From Gordonia shandongensis DSM 45094 (GTDB taxonomy: Bacteria > Actinomycetota > Actinomycetes > Mycobacteriales > Mycobacteriaceae): a stretch of DNA of 64,000 nucleotides. The stretch spans positions 78,103 to 142,102 of the forward strand of contig NZ_AUHE01000009.1 of NCBI RefSeq assembly GCF_000423025.1, given 5' to 3'. The position numbers were made by a program, and so were the translations under genes. This document shows, one piece after another, positions 53,266 through 62,701 of the stretch; positions within the stretch are counted from its first letter, which is position 1; every line of letters begins with the position of its first letter. The notes beneath the pieces were generated by a model, which saw only the letters and a list, made by a program, of their open reading frames with translations, searched no databases and was not told where the DNA came from.

Positions 53266-54128
53266 CCGCGAGCCTCACCGTGCTGGCCCCGGGCCCGTTC
53301 TCGAGCGTGCAGGATCTCGGTCGACCCGGGCACGCCCACCTCGGGGTGCCCCGGTCGGGCGGCGCCGATCTGTCCTCGCTGACGCAGGCCAATCGCCTCG
53401 TGGGGAACCCGGAGTCGGCGGCCGCGGTGGAGACGACGTTCGGCGGGTGGTCGGCGCGGGTGTCCGGCCGCGTCCTGCTGGCCGTCGCCGGCCCGACCGC
53501 GCGGGTGACGGTCGACGACGCCGATGTCGGGAGTCACGCCGCCGTCGCCGTCGACGACGGAGCGGTCGTGACGGTCCACGCGCCGATTCGCGGGTGCCGC
53601 AACTACATCGCGATCCGGGGCGGGCTCGACGTCGCCGCCGAACTGGGGTCGCGGTCCACCGACACCCTCTCCGGTCTGGGTCCGCCGCCGCTGACGGCCG
53701 GAACGGTCCTGCCCGTCGGCGCCGACGCCGAACACTGGCCTGCGGCACCGTTCGCGCCCGTCGGCGAGCTGCCCGAGGTGCTCGACCTCACGGCCGATCT
53801 CGGCCCCCGCGACGACCGTCTCGACGATGCGCGACTCCTGGCCGCGGGGGTCTGGCGGGTCGGCGCCGCGAGCAATCGGATCGGTGTGCGGCTCGACCGT
53901 GCCGACGGCACCGCGGTCCCCCGACACCGTCGCGGCCTCGGCGAACTCGGCAGTGAGGGGGTTCCGCTCGGCGGCGTGCAGGTGCCGCCGAGCGGGCAGC
54001 CGGTGGTCTTCCTCGCCGACCATCCGGTCACCGGGGGCTACCCGGTGGTCGCGGTGTTGACGGCGGAGTCGGTGTGTCTGGCCGCGCAGGCCGCCCCCGG
54101 CGACGCGGCCCGGATCATCGTGCGCTGA
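53262..54128 (+). CDS. pxpC: 5-oxoprolinase subunit C (biotin-dependent carboxyltransferase-like)
   Basis: 288 residues. VLAPGPFSSVQDLGRPGHAH with GVPRSGGAD at the N-terminus, RNYIAIRGGLDV, GVRLDRADG, and ending PVTGGYPVVAVL fit the KipA/PxpC family. It is the partner of PxpB in one ATP-dependent enzyme. GTG 53262 overlaps the pxpB stop; the longer in-frame start at 53187 would run through the pxpB coding region. Confidence 0.92.
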   Translation: MTASLTVLAPGPFSSVQDLGRPGHAHLGVPRSGGADLSSLTQANRLVGNPESAAAVETTFGGWSARVSGRVLLAVAGPTARVTVDDADVGSHAAVAVDDGAVVTVHAPIRGCRNYIAIRGGLDVAAELGSRSTDTLSGLGPPPLTAGTVLPVGADAEHWPAAPFAPVGELPEVLDLTADLGPRDDRLDDARLLAAGVWRVGAASNRIGVRLDRADGTAVPRHRRGLGELGSEGVPLGGVQVPPSGQPVVFLADHPVTGGYPVVAVLTAESVCLAAQAAPGDAARIIVR

Positions 54129-54184
54129 CGTCCCCCGCTCGCATCATCGCGCTGGGACGGACCGGCGCGCGGTACGCTCGGCCG

Positions 54185-55546
54185 GTGTCTGATTCAACCG
54201 ATTCGCGGACCGTCCCCGGCACCGCCGTGCCCCGTCACCGGGTGATCATCGCCTCGCTGGTCGGGACGAGTATCGAGTTCTTCGACTTCTACATCTACGG
54301 CACGGCCGCCGTACTGGTGTTCCCCACCCTGTTCTTCCCGGAGGGCGACGACACCGCCGCGCTGCTCTCGTCGTTCGCGACGTTCGGTCTGGCGTTCGTG
54401 GCCCGCCCGATCGGGTCGATGCTCTTCGGCCACTTCGGCGACCGCATCGGCCGCAAGGCGACACTGGTCGGCTCGTTGCTGACGATGGGGTTGGCGACCG
54501 TCGCGATCGGCCTGCTGCCGACCTTCGAGACCGTCGGCTATCTGGCGCCGGCGCTGCTGGCGTTGATGCGGTTCTGCCAGGGCCTCGGACTGGGCGGCGA
54601 GTGGTCGGGGGCCGCACTGCTCGCCACCGAGACCGCCGAGCCGGGGCGTCGGGGATGGGCGGCGATGTGGCCGCAACTCGGTGCGCCGATCGGCTTCCTG
54701 TTCGCCAACGGCATCTTCCTCATCCTCATGCTGACGATGGGCTTCAGCGCCGGCGACGCCGACACCGATCACGCCTTCCTCACGTGGGGCTGGCGGATCC
54801 CGTTCATCGCGAGCGCCGTGATGGTGGTGCTGGGCCTGTATGTGCGGCTCAAACTGACCGAGACCCCGGTGTTCGCCCAGGCCGTCTCGGAGGGGCGCCG
54901 GGTCAAGGCGCCGTTGGCGGAGGTCGTCCGCACGTCGTGGCGTCAGCTCATCATCGGCACATTCGTGATGCTGGCGACCTACACGCTGTTCTATCTGGTC
55001 ACCACGTGGATCATCTCGTACGGCACGGGCAAGGTCGTGGACTCCTCGGGAATCGCGCTGTCGATCTCGTACACGGACTTCCTCGAGCTCCAGCTGGTGT
55101 CGGTGCTGTTCTTCGCGGTGTTCATCCCGGTGTCGGGTCGGCTGGCCGACCGGGTGGGACGGCGTCCGCTGCTGCTCGTCGTGACCGCGTTGATCGTGGC
55201 CTACGGCGCATCCTTCGCCTGGTTCCTGCGTCCGGAGAGCATGACGACGCCGGTGATGCTGGCGTTCCTGGTGGTCGGCATGACGTTGATGGGGTTGACG
55301 TTCGGGCCGATGAGCGCCGTGCTGCCGGAGCTGTTCCCGACCAACGTCCGCTACACGGGTTCGGGCATCGCGTACAACTTCGCGTCGATCATCGGCGCGG
55401 CGGTGGCCCCGTTCATCGCGACGTGGGTGGTCCACGAGTACGGCGTCGCCTGGGTCGGCGTGTACCTGGTCGTGGCCGCACTGTTGACCTTCGTCGCGAT
55501 CCTCGGTGTCCGGGAGACGCGAGACGTGGAGCTCACCGACGTCTGA
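54185..55546 (+). CDS. MFS transporter, metabolite:H+ symporter (MHS) family
   Basis: 453 residues, twelve helices. SLVGTSIEFFDFYIYGTAAV in helix 1, FGHFGDRIGRKATLV between helices 2 and 3, LMRFCQGLGLGGEWSGAALL, and GRLADRVGRRPLLLV between 8 and 9 are the ShiA/KgtP/ProP-like signatures. Likely substrates are dicarboxylates, shikimate-like acids or betaine; these cannot be told apart here. GTG 54185 is chosen by the family N-terminus. It follows pxpBC by 56 bases and may be functionally linked to oxoproline uptake, though this is speculative. Confidence 0.88.
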   Translation: MSDSTDSRTVPGTAVPRHRVIIASLVGTSIEFFDFYIYGTAAVLVFPTLFFPEGDDTAALLSSFATFGLAFVARPIGSMLFGHFGDRIGRKATLVGSLLTMGLATVAIGLLPTFETVGYLAPALLALMRFCQGLGLGGEWSGAALLATETAEPGRRGWAAMWPQLGAPIGFLFANGIFLILMLTMGFSAGDADTDHAFLTWGWRIPFIASAVMVVLGLYVRLKLTETPVFAQAVSEGRRVKAPLAEVVRTSWRQLIIGTFVMLATYTLFYLVTTWIISYGTGKVVDSSGIALSISYTDFLELQLVSVLFFAVFIPVSGRLADRVGRRPLLLVVTALIVAYGASFAWFLRPESMTTPVMLAFLVVGMTLMGLTFGPMSAVLPELFPTNVRYTGSGIAYNFASIIGAAVAPFIATWVVHEYGVAWVGVYLVVAALLTFVAILGVRETRDVELTDV

Positions 55547-55602
55547 CCGTGCCGAGCGGCCGTGTCGACCGGCAGGCACCGCTCACCGGCCGACTGTGAT
55601 CA

Positions 55603-55640
55603 TTGACACGCAGTTGAGACGGATACTAGAGTTTGTCTCA
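55603..55640 (+). promoter_or_regulatory. Promoter and dyad before the MpaB-like gene
   Basis: TTGACA (55603-55608), an 18-base spacer, and TAGAGT (55627-55632), with the ATG eight bases later at 55640 and no Shine-Dalgarno: a leaderless promoter. TGAGAC (55615-55620) and GTCTCA (55635-55640) form exact inverted arms around the -10, which looks like an operator for a TetR-type repressor not present nearby. Confidence 0.65.
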
Positions 55641-56681
55641 TGACTCAGGTGGCGCCTCCGACAGGCAGTGAACAGTTCGACGACGCCGACCGCCTCCACG
55701 GCGGCGCGCGTTCGGCCGCTCATCTCCCTCCGCCCGGTCCCGACTCGGCGACGTGGAAGTACTTCGGCGACTGGCGCGGCCTGCTGATGGGACTGTGGTC
55801 CGGCTCCATGCAGAACATGCACCCCAAACTCGCCGCCGGCGTCTGGGACCACTCGGACTTCTTCGGTGAACGCTGGGAACGCCTGAACCGGTCGCTGTAC
55901 CCGATCAGCGGCGTGGTCTTCGACCGGACACCCGCGACCGGCCGCGAGGTCCGCGACTACCACCTCACCATCAAGGGGACGATGGACGACGGCCGTCGCT
56001 ACCACGCGCTCGACCCCGACGTCTTCTACTGGGCGCACGCCACCTTCTGGTACGGCAACATCCGGTGCGCCGAAGCCTTCGGTCCGCCGATCTCGGAGGC
56101 CGACAAGCGGCGTCTCTTCGAGGAGTCACGCGGCTGGTATGCGCAGTACGGCGTCAGCATGCGGCCGTGCCCCGACACCTACGAGGAGTTCCTCGAGTAC
56201 TGGGACCACATGTGCCGGCACGTGCTGCGCGATCACGCCGCCGTCCGCACCGTCCTGGACATCACCACTCTGCCCCCCGCCCCCGTGGATGCCGTCGTGG
56301 ACGCCGCAATGGCTGTGGCAACAGCAGGTCGCCGTGGTGCAGCGGATCTTCATGTGGATCACCACCGGGCTCTACGACGAACCGATCCGCGAGATGATGG
56401 GGCTGAGCTGGTCGGACGCCGATCAGCGACGTTTCGAACGCTTCGGGAAGACGGTGAACACCGTGATGCGGCTGGTGCCGCGCAGGTACCGCCGTCACCC
56501 CCGCGCCCGCGATGCCGACGACCGTCTCACCGGCCGGGTGCCCGCCGACGCACCGCTGCTGGAGACGCCGCGGCGCAATCTGCCGAGCGAGGCCGAGCGC
56601 GACAATCCCATCCACTACTGCCCGGTGCACGCCAAGCGGCGCGCCAACCTGCCCTGGCAGAGCGACGAGGTCGACGACTGA
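55640..56681 (+). pseudogene. MpaB/latex-clearing-like oxygenase (DUF2236), frameshifted
   Basis: Residues 1-~220 (frame of 55640) carry the DUF2236 heme-oxygenase core: FGDWRGLLMGLWSGSMQNMH, RLNRSLYPI, DPDVFYWAHATFWYG, YWDHMCRHVLRDH, LDITTLPPAPVDAV. Near 56290-56301 the homologous frame moves by one base, and the rest (WLWQQQVAVVQRIFMWITTG, LYDEPIREMMGLSWSDAD, LVPRRYRRHPRARDADDRL, NPIHYCPVHAKRR) continues in the frame that stops at 56681. One extra base, or two lost, explains it. The protein is therefore broken unless this is a sequencing error. Family members act on lipids or polyisoprenes. A 16-base duplication spans the stop. Confidence 0.8.
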
Positions 56682-56706
56682 TCCCGTGCCCGACTGATCG
56701 GCTGCC
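56675..56706. repeat. 16-bp duplication over the MpaB-like stop
   Basis: CGACTGATCCCGTGCC (56675-56690) is followed by CGACTGATCGGCTGCC (56691-56706). The first copy contains the TGA stop (56679-56681). The copies lie at the convergent junction with the MFS gene. Confidence 0.75.
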
Positions 56707-56708
56707 GG

Positions 56709-58007
56709 TCAGCGGTCGTCGATGGCGTCGGTCTCGGCGACGGTGACGCGGTAGCGCCAGAACACGGGCACCGCGAACGCGACCGCCACGGTGAGCACGA
56801 CGGTCGCCAGGCCGCCGCCGGCCACGGTGACCGCGGTGCCGGCCATCGCCGCCGACGTCCCGTGCGCCACGTCGGCGATGCGGGGACCGCCCGCCACCAC
56901 GACGATGAACACGCCCTGGAGGCGGCCGCGCACGTCGTCGCTCGCGGCCGACTGCAGCATCGTCTGCCGGAAGGCCGCCGACGCCATGTCGGCGGCGCCG
57001 CCGATCATCAGCGCTCCGACCACGATCGGCAGGACCGGCAGCATCGCCGAATCGGCGAAGACGAGGGCGCCGCCGGCGACGGCCACCGACAGGCCCCACA
57101 CGACGATGCAGACGATGACCGCCATACCCTGTCTGCGGACGGCCGACACCCACCCCGACAGCACGCCGCCGAGCACCGCGCCTACGGGGATGGCGATGAA
57201 CAGCAGCGCGAACGCCCAGCCGCCGTCGGACGGACCGCCGAAACTCTCGTGAGCCATCTGCGGGAACAGGGCGCGCGGCATGCCGAAGATCATCGCGATG
57301 AGATCGACGACGAACGACATCAGCAGCACCGGCTGCCCGCGCAGATAGACGAGGCCGTCGATCACCGACCGGAATCCGGCGGTGGGCCGCGGCCGACCCG
57401 GCGTGTGCTCCGGCGGCAGCGGTGGCAGTGAGACCACGGCCCACAGTGTCGCGAACAGGCAGACCGTGTCGACGAAGTACAGCGTCGAGAAGCCGAGGAT
57501 CGGGATGAGGGCGCCGCCGACCAGCGGGCCGGCGATGGCGCCCGCCTGCATGACCGTCATGTTCAACGAGTTGGCCGCCGGCAGCAGGTCCAGGGACATG
57601 ATCCGGGGCAGGACGGCGGTCCGTGTCGGCTGGTTGACCGCGAAGAACGCCTGCTGGACGGAGAAGATCGAGAGCAGCAGCCACACGTTGTCGGCCCCGG
57701 TCGCCGCCTGCGCCCACAGCGCCGCACTGGTCGCGATGAGGCCCCCGGTGGTGACCATGAGGATGCGTCGGCGGTCGAACGTGTCGGCGAGGGCACCGCC
57801 CCACAGTCCGAAGACGACGAGCGGGACCAGTCCGAAGACGCCGCTGAGCCCCACGTACGCCGAGCTGCCGGTGATCGCGTAGATCTGCGCCGGAACGGCG
57901 ACCACCGTGAGCTGGGCGCCGATGACGGTGATGATGTTGGCGGTCCACAGGCGCTGGAAGTAGACGTTCTGAAGCGGCCTGGTGTCGGCCAGTATGCGTC
58001 GTGCCAT
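56709..58007 (-). CDS. MFS transporter, EntS-like DHA3 family
   Basis: 432 residues, twelve helices. FQRLWTANIITVIGAQLTVV, LGGALADTFDRRRILMVT-like loop WGGALADTFDRRRILM, and NQPTRTAVLPRIM are typical of EntS/macrolide-efflux-like DHA3 transporters. Likely drug or siderophore export. The ATG (58007) is the last of four ATGs in a 17-base tandem repeat following pdxH, so translation may be coupled to pdxH through three mini-ORFs. No regulator is nearby. Confidence 0.9.
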   Translation of the reverse strand: MARRILADTRPLQNVYFQRLWTANIITVIGAQLTVVAVPAQIYAITGSSAYVGLSGVFGLVPLVVFGLWGGALADTFDRRRILMVTTGGLIATSAALWAQAATGADNVWLLLSIFSVQQAFFAVNQPTRTAVLPRIMSLDLLPAANSLNMTVMQAGAIAGPLVGGALIPILGFSTLYFVDTVCLFATLWAVVSLPPLPPEHTPGRPRPTAGFRSVIDGLVYLRGQPVLLMSFVVDLIAMIFGMPRALFPQMAHESFGGPSDGGWAFALLFIAIPVGAVLGGVLSGWVSAVRRQGMAVIVCIVVWGLSVAVAGGALVFADSAMLPVLPIVVGALMIGGAADMASAAFRQTMLQSAASDDVRGRLQGVFIVVVAGGPRIADVAHGTSAAMAGTAVTVAGGGLATVVLTVAVAFAVPVFWRYRVTVAETDAIDDR

Positions 58008-58060
58008 CAGGGTCGTCGTGTCATCAGAGTCGTGGTGTCATCAGAGTCGTGGTGTCATCA
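58005..58060 (-). repeat. 17-bp tandem start-codon repeat encoding three mini-ORFs between pdxH and MFS
   Basis: Minus-strand units ATGACACCACGACTCTG (variants ATGACACGACGACCCTG) place ATGs at 58058, 58041, 58024 and 58007. The pdxH stop, MTPRL stop, second MTPRL stop and MTRRP stop each overlap the following ATG by one base (TGATG). The last ATG starts the MFS protein. Thus pdxH, three five-residue ORFs and the transporter form one stop/start chain. Confidence 0.88.
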
Positions 58061-58753
58061 GGGCTGGAGCCGCTCCACCGTCCACCGGCCGTCGGTGCGC
58101 ACGGCACGGACGCGATCGTGGAGGCGGTCGGCGCGCCCCTGCCAGAATTCGACGACCTGCGCTTCGATCCGGTAGCCGCCCCACTCCTCCGGGACGGGCA
58201 CGGGGGTGTCGTCGCCGAACCGTCGGCGCGCGTCGGCCACGGCCGCCCGCAGATCGTCGCGGGATGCGATGGGTTCCGACTGCGCCGAGGCGTAGGCGGA
58301 CAGCTGTGATCCGCGCGGGCGCGACTCCCAGTACTCGCGAGTCTGTTCCGCGCTCACTCGGGTGACGGCGCCGCGGATGTGGACTTGGCGTTCCATGGCG
58401 ATCCACGGGAACGTCGCCGACGCGTACGGGTGCACGGCCAGTGCCCGCCCCTTGCCCGACCGGTAGCCGGTGTAGAACACGATCCCCGCGTCGTCGACTC
58501 CTTTGCACAAGACGGTGCGGGTGGCGGGCAGGCCGTCGGCGTCGACGGTCCCGAGCACCATGGCGTTCGGTTCGGGCACCGCGGCCTCGACGGCCTGCGC
58601 CAGCCATTCGTCGAAGAGGGTGCGCCACGGCGGGTCACCGCGGAGCAGCGACGGGTCGAGGGCGGCCGCCGGGCTCTCGCCCGCCGCACCCGCACCCGAC
58701 CCGTACCCGACTCGCATACTGGGCAGGTCTACCAGCTTCGTCACCCGGTGCAT
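58058..58753 (-). CDS. pdxH: Pyridoxamine 5'-phosphate oxidase
   Basis: A 231-residue FMN enzyme that makes pyridoxal 5'-phosphate. EPNAMVLGTVDADGLPATRT, VLCKGVDDAGIVFYTGYRSG, KGRALAVHPYASATFPW, SRPRGSQLSAYAS, PEEWGGYRIEAQVVEFWQGR and LHDRVRAVR match PdxH, including FMN and PLP contacts. It starts near ATG 58753, divergent from the YczE-like gene. Its stop is the first link of the repeat chain leading to the MFS gene. Confidence 0.96.
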   Translation of the reverse strand: MHRVTKLVDLPSMRVGYGSGAGAAGESPAAALDPSLLRGDPPWRTLFDEWLAQAVEAAVPEPNAMVLGTVDADGLPATRTVLCKGVDDAGIVFYTGYRSGKGRALAVHPYASATFPWIAMERQVHIRGAVTRVSAEQTREYWESRPRGSQLSAYASAQSEPIASRDDLRAAVADARRRFGDDTPVPVPEEWGGYRIEAQVVEFWQGRADRLHDRVRAVRTDGRWTVERLQP

Positions 58754-58815
58754 AGTACTGCCGGACCGCGGGGAACCCAGTGGCGGTCGTGGCCCGCCTG
58801 CCGGACACTGATCGC

Positions 58816-59469
58816 ATGACGAAAGCGGTGGCGCTGCTCGGCAGGCTGGTCGTCCTCGCCGCGGGACTGATGCTCTACGGGGCGTCGATGGCGATGATCC
58901 TGCGGGCCGGGTTGGGCAACATCCCGTGGGATGTCCTGCACCAGGGCGTCGCCGACCGCGTCGGACTGTCGGTCGGCACGGTGACGATCACCGTCGGGGC
59001 GGTGGTGCTGCTCACCTGGCTGCCCCTGCGTCAGGTTCCGGGGGTCGGCACCGTGGCGAATGTCGTCGTGATCGGCCTGTCCTTCGATCTGGTGGCGCCG
59101 CATCTCCCCGATCGTCCCGGTCTCATCGTGGCCGTGCCGCTCATGCTCGGCGGCATCGTGCTCAATGCGTTGGCGACCGCGCTCTACATCGGTGTGCGAC
59201 TCGGTCCCGGTCCGCGTGACGGCCTCATGACCGGTCTCGTCGCGCGCTCCGGCTGGTCGGTACGCGTGGTCCGGACCGCGTTGGAGGTGACGGTGGTGGC
59301 GGTCGGCTTCGCGCTCGGCGGGACACTCGGTGTCGGGACCGTCCTGTACGCCGTCGGCGTCGGACCGCTGATCTGGTGGTTCGCTCGACTCCTGCGCGTC
59401 GACCGTGCGGTGTCCGGCCAGACCGACGCACCCGTCCCCGCCCCCGGTGGGCGGGCTGCCGCCGAGTAG
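58816..59469 (+). CDS. YczE-like integral membrane protein
   Basis: 217 residues, five helices. LLGRLVVLAAGLMLYGASMA, RAGLGNIPWDVLHQGVADRV with LSVGTVTI, and LGPGPRDGLMTGLVARSG with RVVRTALEV are the conserved features of the YczE/YitT-like family. Molecular role unknown. ATG 58816 aligns with the family start; GTG 58780 would add a hydrophilic dozen residues. A 16-base direct duplication follows its stop. Confidence 0.85.
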   Translation: MTKAVALLGRLVVLAAGLMLYGASMAMILRAGLGNIPWDVLHQGVADRVGLSVGTVTITVGAVVLLTWLPLRQVPGVGTVANVVVIGLSFDLVAPHLPDRPGLIVAVPLMLGGIVLNALATALYIGVRLGPGPRDGLMTGLVARSGWSVRVVRTALEVTVVAVGFALGGTLGVGTVLYAVGVGPLIWWFARLLRVDRAVSGQTDAPVPAPGGRAAAE

Positions 59470-59470
59470 A

Positions 59471-59502
59471 CACCCGTACATTCCCGCACCCGTACCTTCC
59501 CG
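59471..59502. repeat. 16-bp tandem duplication after the YczE-like stop
   Basis: CACCCGTACATTCCCG (59471-59486) then CACCCGTACCTTCCCG (59487-59502), one mismatch. It starts one base after the stop codon TAG (59467-59469). Confidence 0.85.
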
Positions 59503-59538
59503 CTAAAAGAATCGGCTTCCTCGGGGAGTTGGAGTTGA

Positions 59539-60759
<1,221 letters not shown>

Positions 60760-60768
60760 CACCGACAC

Positions 60769-60799
60769 CGCCACGACGTGGCGTCTCTGAGACGTGGCG
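60769..60799 (+). terminator. Hairpin region after serC
   Basis: CGCCAC (60769-60774), GAC, GTGGCG (60778-60783) is an exact small hairpin. A second GACGTGGCG at 60791-60799 could pair with the same left arm, and CGTCTC-T-GAGACG lies between. The two GACGTGGCG copies are 16 bases apart. It is a possible weak terminator or attenuator before sepH. Confidence 0.4.
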
Positions 60800-60887
60800 C
60801 GTCACCGCGTGTCCACTCGCCGTTCGGCCTCCCGATTCACTAGGGTGAACGCAAGTGTCCGACTGTCCGGCGACCGGAGGAGGGTCG

Positions 60888-61805
60888 ATGCGCGAGCTGC
60901 ACGCCGACCGCGCCGACGATGAGGGCGCGCACGTCGTGGTCGTCGACCTCGAGTCGGGCGACGAGTTTCAGATCCCGATCGACGCGACGCTCCGGGCCCT
61001 CGTTCATCCGCCGGAACCGGTGGCCGACGACGTGACTCCTGTCCGGGAGCCCGCGCATGCGGTGGCCGACGAGCAGTCGGCCGCAGCGACGCTGAGCCCG
61101 CGGGAGATTCAGGCGCGCATTCGCGCCGGTGCCACCGTCGACGAGTTGGCCGACGCCACGGGCGTGAGCGTCGAGAGGATCAACCGCTTCGCGCATCCCG
61201 TCCTGTTGGAGCGGTCCCGCGCCGCCGAGTTGGCTCGGGCCTCGCATCCGACGGGTGTCGACGGCCCCGCACTGGGCACGCTCGGCGAACTGGTCGCCGA
61301 GTGCCTTGTCCTGCGGGGCGGTTCACCGGCCGAGGCGGCGTGGGACGCGTGGCGCACCGAGGACGGCCAGTGGATCGTCCGCGTGTCCCCGAGCGGCGAC
61401 GACGTGTACGCCCACTGGCGGTTCACTCCCGGATCGCACGGCGGAACCACCGACCCGATGGACGATCTGGCCTTCGAGCTCACCGAGCCCGAACTGGCAC
61501 GGTCCGCCCGGCCGTCGATCTCGTCGGTCCCCGATCCGCCGGCGCCGCCGACGCGCGAGGTGGACGCCGACGGCCACGAGTACGTCACGGTGAACGCCGA
61601 CGACCTCACCGATCGTCAGCGTCGCGACCGCGACCGCGACGGGTTCGGGGACGTCCTCGATCTCCGCTACGACGACGAGCGGCCCGTGGAACCCGATTCC
61701 GATCCCGACCGTCCTGCACCGCGTCACCGCGGTAAACGCGCCAAGCCTGCCGTCCCGGCATGGGAGGACGTCCTGCTCGGCGTGCGCAGCCACCCGAATG
61801 AGTAA
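60888..61805 (+). CDS. sepH: SepH-like septation protein (DUF3071)
   Basis: 305 residues. The N-terminal DUF3071 domain (MRELHADRADDEGAHVVVVD to ~residue 200) contains a helix-turn-helix, LSPREIQARIRAGATVDELA and DATGVSVERINRFAHPVLLE. The C-terminus is disordered and basic (RHRGKRAKPAVPAW). SepH in Streptomyces and mycobacteria binds FtsZ and promotes Z-ring assembly. ATG 60888 has GGAGGAGGG upstream and is preferred over GTG 60855. It overlaps the next gene by eight bases. Confidence 0.9.
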   Translation: MRELHADRADDEGAHVVVVDLESGDEFQIPIDATLRALVHPPEPVADDVTPVREPAHAVADEQSAAATLSPREIQARIRAGATVDELADATGVSVERINRFAHPVLLERSRAAELARASHPTGVDGPALGTLGELVAECLVLRGGSPAEAAWDAWRTEDGQWIVRVSPSGDDVYAHWRFTPGSHGGTTDPMDDLAFELTEPELARSARPSISSVPDPPAPPTREVDADGHEYVTVNADDLTDRQRRDRDRDGFGDVLDLRYDDERPVEPDSDPDRPAPRHRGKRAKPAVPAWEDVLLGVRSHPNE

Positions 61806-62646
61806 TGCGACTGGAGGATCGGTGTTCGCGAACGTGGCACTCCTGTGGTTCGTCGCCTGCCCCGATCCCGCCGCCGAACTGCGTCGCGGCGTGTCGATCG
61901 ACCCGGAGCGAACCACCGATTTCATGGGTCGGGCCTTCCCCGACGCCGACGTCACGGCGATTGGATCGTCCGACCTCGCGACGGCCGTGGACGGGCCCGA
62001 CAATCGGGTGTTCGCCGCGCACTACGGTCCGCTCGCCGTCTTGGCCGGAACGAGTCTGCACACCGCTGACCCGCATGAGTTGACGGCGTATCTGCGGGCT
62101 GTGGACTCCGGTCATGAGCAGTTGTTGCTCTCGGTGGATCCGGCCACGTCCACCGGGTGTTTTGCGCGCTGGCAGCGCGGCGAACTGCAGCGCGGTTTCG
62201 TCGGCACCCCCACGATCATCCAGACCGATTTCGGTCTGCCCTATCCGTTCGAGGGGCCGTACTGGGCGGGTGAGCATCCGGCGCCCGTCGCCGTCGGCCG
62301 CGACCCGCTGTCTCTGCCGTTCCATCCCGCAGACCTCGCCGAGGCCGCGCACCGGGCGTGGGTCGGGTTCCGGTTCACACACCCCGAGCTGGCCGACGGT
62401 GCCCTTCCCGATCCGACCGATCCGGATCCGACGTCGCTGCCGGTGACGGTGTACCGGGTGGGACCGGACGACGGTCGCGATCACCTGATCGAGACGTCGG
62501 TGTCGCTCAACGGTGCCGCGCGGATCACGGAGCCGATCGCCCCCGTCGGCGATGAGCGGCCGACCGAACAGCTCGAACCGGTCGGCGGCGCAACGGAGCG
62601 GCCGGGACCGATTTCGCGGTATTTCGGATTTCGCGGACGTCTCTGA
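61798..62646 (+). CDS. DUF6928-like protein
   Basis: 282 residues, no signal peptide or helix pair. VALLWFVACPDPAAELRRGV at the start, PDNRVFAAHYGPLAVLAG, and FEGPYWAGEHP match the pattern of actinobacterial DUF6928 proteins, as I recall them. Role unknown. It overlaps sepH (ATG 61798 inside the last sepH codons), so the two are co-expressed. The last ~50 residues are diverse and acidic. Confidence 0.7.
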   Translation: MSNATGGSVFANVALLWFVACPDPAAELRRGVSIDPERTTDFMGRAFPDADVTAIGSSDLATAVDGPDNRVFAAHYGPLAVLAGTSLHTADPHELTAYLRAVDSGHEQLLLSVDPATSTGCFARWQRGELQRGFVGTPTIIQTDFGLPYPFEGPYWAGEHPAPVAVGRDPLSLPFHPADLAEAAHRAWVGFRFTHPELADGALPDPTDPDPTSLPVTVYRVGPDDGRDHLIETSVSLNGAARITEPIAPVGDERPTEQLEPVGGATERPGPISRYFGFRGRL

Positions 62647-62701
62647 CCTCCGTCACGCGTTTCGGCGCAACACGGCGTGTCGTCAGGTTCGGCGTGTCGG
62701 C

